In this document: one piece after another, positions 16,677-24,015 of the stretch
How positions within the stretch are numbered: position 1 is the first letter of the stretch
Layout of the letters: each line of letters opens with the position of its first letter
NCBI RefSeq assembly: GCF_021730615.1
Contig: NZ_JAJLMN010000001.1
Span: 3,359,501-3,423,500, forward strand
Origin: Lichenibacterium dinghuense
Lineage (GTDB): Bacteria > Pseudomonadota > Alphaproteobacteria > Rhizobiales > Beijerinckiaceae
Direction of reading: 5' to 3'
DNA length: 64,000 nt
Translations under genes and position numbers: made by a program
The notes under the pieces: model-generated
Told to the model about the DNA's origin: nothing
The model's database searches: none
What the model saw: only the letters and a program-made list of their open reading frames with translations

Positions 16677-16885
16677 GCGAACCAGCCCTTGAGCTTGCCC
16701 TCCCGCCAGAGCGCCTTGGCGTGAGTGCCGGATGCCATGTCCTCGGCGCCGCGTGGCCTGGCGACCTTTCCGTCCCGCTCGGCCTCCATGTAGGCCAAGC
16801 AGACCATCTCGCGATCGTCGCCGAGCGCCTTGAAAAGCTCGCGCATTATGTCGCGTTGGGGATAGTTCGAGCCGATCTTATTCAC
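16673..16885 (-). CDS. Small protein of unknown function (70 aa), intact copy
   Basis: Starts at GTG 16885 (overlapping the previous stop as GTGA) and encodes MNKIGSNYPQRDIMRELFKA, then LGDDREMVCLAYMEAERDGK and a basic C-terminus with EGKLKGWFA. It is intact where the duplicate at 15250-15363 carries a stop. Length, charge and helix-rich sequence suggest a small soluble regulator or binding protein. The family is not recognised. Confidence 0.55.
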   Translation of the reverse strand: MNKIGSNYPQRDIMRELFKALGDDREMVCLAYMEAERDGKVARPRGAEDMASGTHAKALWREGKLKGWFA

Positions 16886-17037
16886 TGCATCGCCCTCCGA
16901 GCCATGCGCGACAGCACGGCTTCGCAGAGCCGTCGAAGACAGGCCGATGCCTGGGAGCGAGTGATGGTCCGACGGGCCGGTCGTGCCGTGGATGGGACCT
17001 CCCGCACCGGCTCGCCGGCGTTGAAGCGGGCGCTCAT
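16882..17037 (-). CDS. Very small basic protein (51 aa)
   Basis: Encodes MSARFNAGEPVREVPSTARP, then ARRTITRSQASACLRRLCEA and VLSRMARRAMQ, a strongly basic peptide with a C-terminal amphipathic helix. It starts at an ATG overlapping the upstream stop (ATGA) and ends overlapping the next GTG start (GTGA). Overlaps on both sides are the main evidence that it is translated. Function unknown. Confidence 0.45.
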   Translation of the reverse strand: MSARFNAGEPVREVPSTARPARRTITRSQASACLRRLCEAVLSRMARRAMQ

Positions 17038-17309
17038 GCCTCGACCCCCAAAGCCGATAGGGCGCTTTCCCCAGCGGTCCGGGCGTCGTGGATCGTGGAA
17101 TAGCCGGCGCCGCCCTTCTCGATGACGAGGGCGCCGAAGCGGCGGATCTCCCATCCGAACACGAGATCGTTGTCGGGCTTCCGGACGACGAACACCTCCG
17201 GGGCGTCCTTCGGAGGCGCTGCCTCCCTCTTGCGCCGTCTCCCTTCGATGGCCGCCGCTCGTGCCGCAGCGGTGAAGTGACGTTTCGATGCGGGTTTCTG
17301 AGTGCTCAC
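17034..17309 (-). CDS. Small paralogous protein, copy 3 (91 aa, with basic N-terminus)
   Basis: A 91-residue protein. Residues 1-35 are basic (TAAARAAAIEGRRRKREAAP). The C-terminal half (VFVVRKPDNDLVFGWEIRRF, then GALVIEKGGAGYSTIHDART, AGESALSALG) follows the same W-strand and Ala-rich-helix pattern as 16413-16676 and 15041-15253. First gene of the coupled small-gene block and the most divergent paralogue. Function unknown. The basic tail could bind nucleic acid or membranes (speculation). Confidence 0.6.
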   Translation of the reverse strand: MSTQKPASKRHFTAAARAAAIEGRRRKREAAPPKDAPEVFVVRKPDNDLVFGWEIRRFGALVIEKGGAGYSTIHDARTAGESALSALGVEA

Positions 17310-17423
17310 GGGCCCCTCACGATTCGACGGAGGACGCGAAAAGCCGGAGTGCTGTGGGCGGCCGCCAGCGGAGGCACACGCCAGATGCTCCGAATGAACT
17401 CGGACCGCGGCAGCGCAGACACC

Positions 17424-18137
17424 TCAGGCCGCCCGCAGGTAGCTGGGGTCGAAGCCCGCCACCATCTCCATGGTGGGCATGTCGAGGACGGTGATGACCC
17501 CGCGCGAGAGGGCTATCAATCCGGTCCTGCACAGTTGCTGCAGAACTCTGTCGATGTGACCCGTCGACATGCCGAGGATGTCGGCGAACTCGACTTGCGT
17601 GAACTGCATGTCGAACTCCTCGGCCACCGCGAGGCCGATCGCGTCCACACGGACCCGCAGCTCGCACAGGAGGTGCGCGACGCGCTCCAGGGCGGTGCGG
17701 CGGCCTATGCGGACCAGCCACTCTCTGGAGATCGCCTCGTCCCTCAGCAGACGCCGCCAGAGCGCACGGCTCATCTCGGGGTCGAGGGTCGTCGGGTCGG
17801 CGACCCGCTCCGCCGGGATCTCGCCGAGGATGCAGGTGGTCAGAGCGCCGACGCCGTAGTCGGCCCGGCCCCGCATCACGGCTTCCAGGTCGCACATGTC
17901 GCCCGGCAAGAGCACGGCGGTGATCTGCCGACGTCCGTCGCTCAGGAGCCGGTAGCGGCAGGTGTGGCCATGCAGCAGGACATGCGCGACCGACGGCACC
18001 TCACCCTGGCGCAAGACGTCCGACCGCGCCTCCACGGTCCGCTCCCGCACGACGGCCTCAAGCAACGCCTCCGAGCCGTCCAGCTTGGACCGCAGCGCTC
18101 GATCCGAACTGCCTGCAGAGGCTCGCAGTGGGACCAT
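17424..18137 (-). CDS. Crp/Fnr family transcriptional regulator
   Basis: A 237-residue regulator. An N-terminal cyclic-nucleotide-binding-like beta-roll (about residues 25-130) includes HVLLHGHTCRYRLLSDGRRQ and LLPGDMCDLEAVM. A C-terminal winged helix-turn-helix (about 150-225) includes FTQVEFADILGMSTGHIDRV. There is no N-terminal cysteine set for an Fnr-type Fe-S cluster, so oxygen sensing of that kind is unlikely. Divergent from a second Crp/Fnr gene; the shared upstream region contains a TATGATCATA palindrome close to this start. The small-gene block lies downstream. Confidence 0.87.
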   Translation of the reverse strand: MVPLRASAGSSDRALRSKLDGSEALLEAVVRERTVEARSDVLRQGEVPSVAHVLLHGHTCRYRLLSDGRRQITAVLLPGDMCDLEAVMRGRADYGVGALTTCILGEIPAERVADPTTLDPEMSRALWRRLLRDEAISREWLVRIGRRTALERVAHLLCELRVRVDAIGLAVAEEFDMQFTQVEFADILGMSTGHIDRVLQQLCRTGLIALSRGVITVLDMPTMEMVAGFDPSYLRAA

Positions 18138-18157
18138 TTTCGGGAACTCTGGAAAAT

Positions 18158-18167
18158 TATGATCATA
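18158..18167. promoter_or_regulatory. TATGATCATA palindrome between divergent Crp/Fnr genes
   Basis: A perfect 10-bp palindrome 20 nt before the minus-strand start codon, within the 233-nt divergent region. It could be part of a promoter or an autoregulatory site. The sequence alone does not identify the binding protein. Confidence 0.3.
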
Positions 18168-18370
18168 GGTTAGTTTCGAGCCACCTGCTCTTATACCACA
18201 GCAGATACATCGTCAGTTTCATCCTGCGCCATTGGAAACGAGAGAAGAGTCTGCTACCTGACAATCAGCGACTGGGGGCTGCAATTGCGGTTCGGAACGT
18301 TTAGCACAGGAGATCGTCTGCCGACGCCTTGGGCGCTGACACGCGCTCTTGCCCCTCAAGGGAGAGTGAC

Positions 18371-19096
18371 GTGGCCCTTTTTCAGTCGTCGATCGTTCAC
18401 AATCGCCTGCTCTCGGTCCTTTCCCGGAGCGATTTCGCCTTGCTCGAACCGAAGCTCGAACGCGTCCCGATGATCTTGCACACGGTGCTGATTCAGCCCC
18501 ATCAGCCGATCCCGCATGTCTATTTCCCGGAGAGCGGCATCAGTTCCATGGTTGCCGACACGGCAGAAGGCAGGATCGAGGTCGGGTTGGTCGGGCATGA
18601 GGGGCTGGTCGGCTTCCCGGTCATCCAGGGCGCCGACAGGACCCCGCATGCAGCTGTCGTACAGGGCGCCGGTGAGGCCTTGCGGATCAGCACGCAGGAC
18701 CTCCGCGCGGCGATCCAGACCTCCCCGTCCATCCTTCTCCCGCTTCTCCTCTTCACGCATACGCTGATCGTCCAGATGGGCCAGACCACCTACATGAACC
18801 TCACGTTCAACATCGAGGCGCGGCTCGCCCGTTGGATCCTGATGACCCAGGACCGCACCGGCGACAACGAGGTGCTGCTTACGCACGAGTTCCTGGCTGC
18901 CATGCTGGGCGTGAGGCGTCCCAGTGTCACGAGCGCCACGCATGCACTGGAGGGGATGGGCTCGATCCGGAACAAACGCGGCCGTATCGAGGTCCGCAAC
19001 CGCGCGAAACTGGTCGAATTGGCCGGAGATGCCTACCAGGTCGCCGAGGACGAGCACGAGCGAGTGATAGGGTCCCTCGTGACCAAAACACCCTAA
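18371..19096 (+). CDS. Crp/Fnr family transcriptional regulator
   Basis: A 241-residue regulator starting at GTG 18371, which has GGAGAG five nt upstream; the frame further up is not conserved. The sensor domain has HVYFPESGISSMVADTAEGR and VGLVGHEGLVGFPVIQG. The long helix LPLLLFTHTLIVQMGQTTYM leads to a winged HTH (LTHEFLAAMLGVRRPSVTSA). The pattern matches the large group of Hyphomicrobiales Crp/Fnr proteins without Fe-S ligands. It is transcribed toward the TPP-enzyme cluster and could regulate it, but only position supports this. Confidence 0.87.
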   Translation: MALFQSSIVHNRLLSVLSRSDFALLEPKLERVPMILHTVLIQPHQPIPHVYFPESGISSMVADTAEGRIEVGLVGHEGLVGFPVIQGADRTPHAAVVQGAGEALRISTQDLRAAIQTSPSILLPLLLFTHTLIVQMGQTTYMNLTFNIEARLARWILMTQDRTGDNEVLLTHEFLAAMLGVRRPSVTSATHALEGMGSIRNKRGRIEVRNRAKLVELAGDAYQVAEDEHERVIGSLVTKTP

Positions 19097-19385
19097 GTGG
19101 AAATGTTTCAACTACGCTTGACCTCGCGTGCGGCGGCGTGGAAGCTCGATCGAGCAACAGTTCGGGATTTGAAGGAAAGGCCCTGCCGCCGTCCCATGTG
19201 CCATCGGGGCAGCGGTTTGCTCTGATCTCAGAGGATGAGGTCGCCGGCGCTCGAAGATGGTTCATTTCGTTGAGATGTCGTGAAAGCGGCAGGTACTTCT
19301 ACCAGTTCCCGACACTCTGCATCGGAATTTGTTCAACGATCGAAGGGAACCGTGGTCCGAAGTTCCAGCTTCAGAATGAATGACG

Positions 19386-19520
19386 ATGCGGGGGCTCACC
19401 TCGGCGACGCACGCCCTGTCGCCGGAGGAGCGTGCCCGCCACCTCGACGAGGGCGGTCTCTTCTCATTCGAGGCGCCGGCGCCCGGCCTCCCCAACCTGT
19501 TCTCCGGAGACTACAGATGA
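19386..19520 (+). CDS. Small ORF coupled to the TPP enzyme gene (44 aa)
   Basis: Encodes MRGLTSATHALSPEERARHL, then DEGGLFSFEAPAPGLPNLFS and GDYR. It ends in TGA overlapping the ATG of the next gene (ATGA). The overlap and coding-like composition suggest it is translated. It could be a leader that couples translation, or the tail of a lost gene. Family not recognised. Confidence 0.35.
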   Translation: MRGLTSATHALSPEERARHLDEGGLFSFEAPAPGLPNLFSGDYR

Positions 19521-21310
19521 GCCAGACCGTCGGCGACTTCCTGATCGAGCGCCTGCACAGCTGGGGCGTGCGCAAGATCTTCGGCTACCCGGGCGACGGC
19601 ATCAACGGCGTGTTCGGCGCGCTGCAGCGGGCCGAGGGCAAGATCGAGTTCATCCAGGTGCGCCACGAGGAGATGGCCGGCTTCATGGCCTCGGCCTACG
19701 CCAAGTTCACGGGCGAACTCGGCGTGTGCATCGCCACCTCCGGCCCCGGCGCCTCGCACCTCCTCACGGGCCTCTACGACGCCCGCATGGACCACATGCC
19801 GGTGCTGGCCATCGTGGGCCAGCAGGCCCGCACCTCGGTCGGCGCGCATTACCAGCAGGAGCTCGACCTCAACTCCATGTTCAAGGACGTGGCGGGCGCC
19901 TTCGTGCAGACCGCCATGGCGCCCGCGCAGATGCGCCACCTCGTCGACCGCGCGGTGCGCACCGCCGTGTCCGAGCACGTCGTCACCGCCCTCATCATCC
20001 CCAACGACCTCCAGGACGAGCCCTACGAGGAGCCCAAGCGCGCCCACGGCTTCACCTTCTCCGGCATCGGCTACGCCCGGCCGAAGGTCGTGCCCTACGA
20101 GCGCGACCTGCAGGAGGCGGCCGCGATCCTCAACGCGGGCAAGAAGGTCGCCATGCTGATCGGGGCCGGCTGCGTCGACGCGGTCGACGAGGTCATCGCG
20201 GTGGCCGAGAAGCTCGGCGCCGGCTGCGCCAAGGCCCTGCTCGGCAAGTTCGTGCTGCCCGACGACCTGCCCTGGAACACCGGCACCATCGGCCTGCTCG
20301 GCACGGAAGCGTCGTCGAACATGATGGCCGAGTGCGACACGCTGCTGATGGTCGGCTCGGGCTTCCCCTGGGCGGAGTTCCTGCCCAAGGAGGGCCAGGC
20401 CCGCGGCGTGCAGATCGACATCAAGGGCGACATGCTCTCCATCCGCTACCCGATGGAGTGCAACCTCCAGGGCGACGCCGCCGAGACGCTGAAGCTGCTG
20501 CTGCCGCTGCTGCAGGAGAAGCAGGACCGCTCCTGGCAGGAGAAGATCGTCGGCTGGAGCAAGCGCTCGTGGGCCGTTGCGGCGGCGCAGGCCAAGAAGA
20601 CAGCGCACCCCGTCAACCCGCAGCGCGTCACCTTTGAGCTGTCGCCGCGCCTGCCCGAGCGCTGCATCGTTACCTCGGATTCGGGCTCCTGCGCCAACTG
20701 GTACGCGCGCGACATCAAGGTCCGCCGCGGCATGATGGGCTCGCTGTCGGGCTCGCTGGCCTCCATGGGTGCGGCCGTGCCCTACGCCATCGGGGCGAAG
20801 TTCGCCCATCCGGACCGGCCCGTCGTGGCGCTGGTGGGCGACGGCGCCATGCAGATGAACAACATGGCCGAGCTGATCACGGTGGCGAAGTACCACCACC
20901 TGTGGCCCAACAAGACCTGGATCGTCTGCGTGTGGAACAACGAGGACCTGAACCAAGTCACGTGGGAGCAGCGCGTGATGGAGGGCAACCCGAAGTTCGT
21001 CGCCTCGCAAGCGATCCCGAGCGTTCCCTACCACAAGTTCGGCGAGTTGATCGGCTTCAAGGGCCTCTACGTCGACGACCCGGAGAACCTCGCCGAAGCC
21101 TGGGACGAGGCGCTGCGCTCGACGGTGCCCGTGGTGCTGGAGGTGAAGACCGATCCCGAGGTGCCGCCGCTGCCCCCGCACATCACCTTCGAGCAGGCGA
21201 CGAACTTCATGTCGACGCTGGCCAAGGGCGACCAGCGCGAGAAGAACGTGATCCTCGGCGCCGCCCGCCAGGTGATCGGCTCGCTGCTGCCGGGCCACGG
21301 CGACAAGTGA
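19517..21310 (+). CDS. Thiamine-pyrophosphate-requiring enzyme (pyruvate oxidase / acetolactate synthase-like)
   Basis: A 597-residue TPP enzyme with the three-domain layout of this superfamily. The N-terminal PYR domain has KIFGYPGDGINGVFGALQR and IQVRHEEMAGFMASAYAKFT, including the catalytic glutamate of RHEE. The central domain follows. The C-terminal PP domain has the TPP/Mg motif VGDGAMQMNNMAELITVAKY ending in WNNEDLNQVTWEQR. Such enzymes decarboxylate 2-oxo acids; closest by pattern are PoxB-like pyruvate oxidases. The start at 19517 has GGAG nine nt upstream. The next gene begins at an overlapping GTG (GTGA), so the two are co-translated. Confidence 0.85.
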   Translation: MSQTVGDFLIERLHSWGVRKIFGYPGDGINGVFGALQRAEGKIEFIQVRHEEMAGFMASAYAKFTGELGVCIATSGPGASHLLTGLYDARMDHMPVLAIVGQQARTSVGAHYQQELDLNSMFKDVAGAFVQTAMAPAQMRHLVDRAVRTAVSEHVVTALIIPNDLQDEPYEEPKRAHGFTFSGIGYARPKVVPYERDLQEAAAILNAGKKVAMLIGAGCVDAVDEVIAVAEKLGAGCAKALLGKFVLPDDLPWNTGTIGLLGTEASSNMMAECDTLLMVGSGFPWAEFLPKEGQARGVQIDIKGDMLSIRYPMECNLQGDAAETLKLLLPLLQEKQDRSWQEKIVGWSKRSWAVAAAQAKKTAHPVNPQRVTFELSPRLPERCIVTSDSGSCANWYARDIKVRRGMMGSLSGSLASMGAAVPYAIGAKFAHPDRPVVALVGDGAMQMNNMAELITVAKYHHLWPNKTWIVCVWNNEDLNQVTWEQRVMEGNPKFVASQAIPSVPYHKFGELIGFKGLYVDDPENLAEAWDEALRSTVPVVLEVKTDPEVPPLPPHITFEQATNFMSTLAKGDQREKNVILGAARQVIGSLLPGHGDK

Positions 21311-22404
21311 GCGACGCCCCGCCCATCGGTGTCGTCAAGACCTCGGCCTTCACGGTGCCGACCGACCGGCCGGAGGCCGACGGCACCTTCGCGTGGGACA
21401 AGACCACCCTCGTCCTCTGCGAGGTCGAGGCTGGCGGCGAGACCGGCCTCGGCTTCTCCTACACGGGGACGGCCGCGGCCGAGCTGATCGGCGGCCCCTT
21501 GAAGAAGGCGATCGAGGGCCTGTCGGCCTTCGACCCGCCGCGGGCCTGGACCGCGATGCAGCGGGCGGTGCGCAACCTCGGCCGGCCGGGCCTCTGCGCG
21601 ACCGCGATCTCGGCCGTGGACCTCGCGCTCTGGGACCTCAAGGCCAAGCTGCATGGGCTGCCGCTCTGCCGGCTGCTCGGCCAGGCGCGCGACGCGGTTC
21701 CGATCTATGGCTCGGGCGGCTTCACGACCTACACGGACGCCGAGCTTGAAGCGCAACTCGGCGGCTGGGTCGAGCGCGACGGCTGCCGCTGGATGAAGAT
21801 GAAGGTCGGCACCGATCCGTCGCGCGACCCGCACCGCGTCGCCGTCGCAAAGCGGGCCATCGGCGGCGCGACGCTGTTCGTCGACGCCAACGGCGCGCTG
21901 TCCGTGAAGGAGGCGCTGCGCTTCGCGGACGTCTTCGCGGAATACGACGTCGCTTGGTTCGAGGAACCGGTGACGTCGGACGACCTCGACGGGCTGCGGC
22001 TCGTGCGCGAGCGCGCCCCCGCCGGCATGGACGTCGCGGCCGGCGAATACGGATACACGCTCGACGACGCGCGCCGCATGCTCGTCGCGGGCGCGGTCGA
22101 CTGCCTGCAGGCGGATGCCACGCGCACCGGGGGCGTCACGGGTTTCCTACGCGTGGCGGCGCTCGCCGAGGCGCACCACATCGACCTGTCTGGCCATTGC
22201 GCGCCCTCCATGCATCGCCATTCCGCGCTGGCGGCGCCGAACCTGCGCCACCTGGAATGGTTCCACGACCACGTCCGCATCGAGCACATGCTGTTCGACG
22301 GCGCGCCCGCGCCCGAGCACGGCGCCATTCGGCCCGACCTGTCTCGCCCCGGCCACGGGCTCGCGCTGCGGCGAGCTGACGCCGAACCCTATCGCGTCGC
22401 TTGA
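21307..22404 (+). CDS. Enolase-superfamily enzyme (mandelate racemase / muconate lactonizing type)
   Basis: A 365-residue enzyme with an N-terminal capping domain and a C-terminal barrel. Barrel residues fit the superfamily: lysines in RWMKMKVG (K164 and K166), metal ligands D193 (FVDANG), E219 (WFEEP) and E247 (GEYG), and a histidine in SGHCAPSMH (about H297). These enzymes abstract the alpha proton of a carboxylate, typically a sugar acid or cycloalkane acid. The GTG start overlaps the TPP enzyme stop. Together the two could process an acid sugar, but the substrate is not known. Confidence 0.83.
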   Translation: MSDAPPIGVVKTSAFTVPTDRPEADGTFAWDKTTLVLCEVEAGGETGLGFSYTGTAAAELIGGPLKKAIEGLSAFDPPRAWTAMQRAVRNLGRPGLCATAISAVDLALWDLKAKLHGLPLCRLLGQARDAVPIYGSGGFTTYTDAELEAQLGGWVERDGCRWMKMKVGTDPSRDPHRVAVAKRAIGGATLFVDANGALSVKEALRFADVFAEYDVAWFEEPVTSDDLDGLRLVRERAPAGMDVAAGEYGYTLDDARRMLVAGAVDCLQADATRTGGVTGFLRVAALAEAHHIDLSGHCAPSMHRHSALAAPNLRHLEWFHDHVRIEHMLFDGAPAPEHGAIRPDLSRPGHGLALRRADAEPYRVA

Positions 22405-22415
22405 GGAACCCATTC

Positions 22416-23375
22416 ATGTCCGGACCCACGCGCGAGGCGGACTTCGCCGCCCTCGCCGACGACCCCGCGCCCGCCCACACGGCACGCGTCCCCCGCCCGG
22501 GGGACGCATTGGCCACCGCCCCGGCCCGCTTCGGCGAGGTAGCGAAACTCGCCTCGGTTGAGATCGGTCAGGTCCGCATGGTTCATGGGGCCGCCGCCAT
22601 GCTGGCCCTGTCGGTGCTGGCCGACAGCGGCATCGAGCACAGCCGCGGCCAGTACCACAACCCGGCGATGTTCACGCCGCTCGTGTCGGCCAGCCTTTCG
22701 ATCCTCGCCAGCGCCGACGGCGCGCTGCGCTCCGAGAGGGCTGCCCATCCGCTCCGCCTCGCCGCCTACGGGATCGCCATGGTAGTGGGCGTGGTCGGCA
22801 CCGCTTTCCACGTCTACAACATCACCAAGAAGCCCGGCGGTATCTCCTGGGAGAACCTGTTCTACCAGGCGCCGATCGGCGCGCCCGCGGCTCTGTCGCT
22901 GTCGGGCCTGCTCGGTCTCGCCGCGGAAGGCATCCGGAACGAGACGCCGGGCGAGAGCCCGAGGCTGCTCGGCCTGCCGGCCGCCCCGGCCCTGGCCGGG
23001 CTGACCGCGCTCGGGCTGATGGGCACCACGGCCGAGGTATCGCTGCTGCACTTCCGCGGCAACTTCCAGAACAAGCTGATGTATCTTCCGGTGGCGCTGC
23101 CGCCGATCGCGGCCGCGCTGACCGCCGAGGCGGCGCTGCGCCCCCACAGGCGGGCGCGGCCGCAGGCCAAGCTGTGGCTCGGCATCACGGCGGCGCTCGG
23201 CGTCGCGGGCGTCGCGGCCCACGCCTACGGCACGTCCCGCTACTCGGGCGGCTGGCGCAACTGGCGGCAGAACCTCGTCGACGGCCCGCCGATCCCGGCG
23301 CCGCCGGCCTTCTCGGGTCTGGCCATGGCCGGCCTCGCGGCCCTGGCACTCCTGGAGCGGCACGGCGATGACTGA
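22416..23375 (+). CDS. Internally duplicated polytopic membrane protein with paired histidines
   Basis: A 319-residue membrane protein with six to eight hydrophobic helices. It consists of two similar halves, about residues 71-171 and 208-311. Both halves carry H-x-RG-x-(Y/F)-x-N (H75 HSRGQYHN; H212 HFRGNFQN), H-x-Y (H132 and H269), W-x-N-type segments, and PI-x-AP followed by a GLAA helix. The histidine spacing is 57 residues in both halves. It sits between the enolase-type gene and the GMC operon genes, with GAGGAAC as RBS; its end overlaps the subunit-3 start by 8 nt. No cytochrome c gene is present here. It may anchor or accept electrons from the GMC enzyme (inference). Family not recognised with certainty. 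Confidence 0.72.
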   Translation: MSGPTREADFAALADDPAPAHTARVPRPGDALATAPARFGEVAKLASVEIGQVRMVHGAAAMLALSVLADSGIEHSRGQYHNPAMFTPLVSASLSILASADGALRSERAAHPLRLAAYGIAMVVGVVGTAFHVYNITKKPGGISWENLFYQAPIGAPAALSLSGLLGLAAEGIRNETPGESPRLLGLPAAPALAGLTALGLMGTTAEVSLLHFRGNFQNKLMYLPVALPPIAAALTAEAALRPHRRARPQAKLWLGITAALGVAGVAAHAYGTSRYSGGWRNWRQNLVDGPPIPAPPAFSGLAMAGLAALALLERHGDD

Positions 23376-24015
23376 GCGGTCCTTCCCCGGCTATGACGTC
23401 CTCGACAAACGCGATACGCCGTCCTGGAACGACGCCACCCGCAGCGCCATCGACGCGCGCCTGGCGGTGCCGCGCGAGCCGCGCTTCTTCACCTCGGACG
23501 AGTTCGCGACGCTCAAAGCCGTCTGCGACCGCATCCTGCCGCAGCCCGCGGACCGCGCCGACCCCGTGCCGCTCGCCGCCACCGTCGACGCCAAGATCTT
23601 CGAGGGCAAGGGCGACGGCTACCGCTTCGCGGACCTGCCGCCGCAGGGCGAGGCGTGGCGCATCGGCTTGGCGGCGCTCGACCACGAGGCGAAGGCCCGC
23701 CACAACGCGCGCTTCCGCGACCTCAGCCGCGCCGATCGGGACGGCATCCTGCGCGAGATGCAGCACGGGCGTCTCGAGGGCGACCACTGGCGCGGCATGC
23801 CGCTGAAGCTGTTCTTCACCAAGCGGATCGTCCACGACGTGACGGACGCCTACTACGGCCACCCGACCGCCTGGAACGAGATCGGCTTCGGCGGCCCCGC
23901 CGCGCCGCGCGGCTACGTGCGCATGGACAAGAACCGCCGCGACCCCTGGGAAGCCGCGGAAGGCAAGCCCGGCCAGGAGGAGCGCGCGCTCCGGGAGAAC
24001 CAGCATGTCGTCTGA
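23368..24015 (+). CDS. Gluconate 2-dehydrogenase subunit 3 family protein
   Basis: A 215-residue protein with the subunit-3 fold: FFTSDEFATLKAVCDRILPQ near residue 36, then LKLFFTKRIVHDVTDAYYGH and WNEIGFGGPAAPRGYVRMDK near the C-terminus. Unlike the copy at 7053-7787 it has no evident N-terminal signal, so the second complex may work on the cytoplasmic side. It overlaps the membrane-protein gene upstream (8 nt) and the GMC gene downstream (11 nt), indicating coupled synthesis of the three. Confidence 0.83.
   Translation: MTERSFPGYDVLDKRDTPSWNDATRSAIDARLAVPREPRFFTSDEFATLKAVCDRILPQPADRADPVPLAATVDAKIFEGKGDGYRFADLPPQGEAWRIGLAALDHEAKARHNARFRDLSRADRDGILREMQHGRLEGDHWRGMPLKLFFTKRIVHDVTDAYYGHPTAWNEIGFGGPAAPRGYVRMDKNRRDPWEAAEGKPGQEERALRENQHVV

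Noticed and set aside
19340..19380. GGAAC...GTTCC inverted repeat upstream of the TPP cluster
   Set aside because: Looked at as an extracytoplasmic sigma factor (EcfG) promoter, but spacing (11 nt) and the -10 half do not match GGAAC-N16-CGTT.
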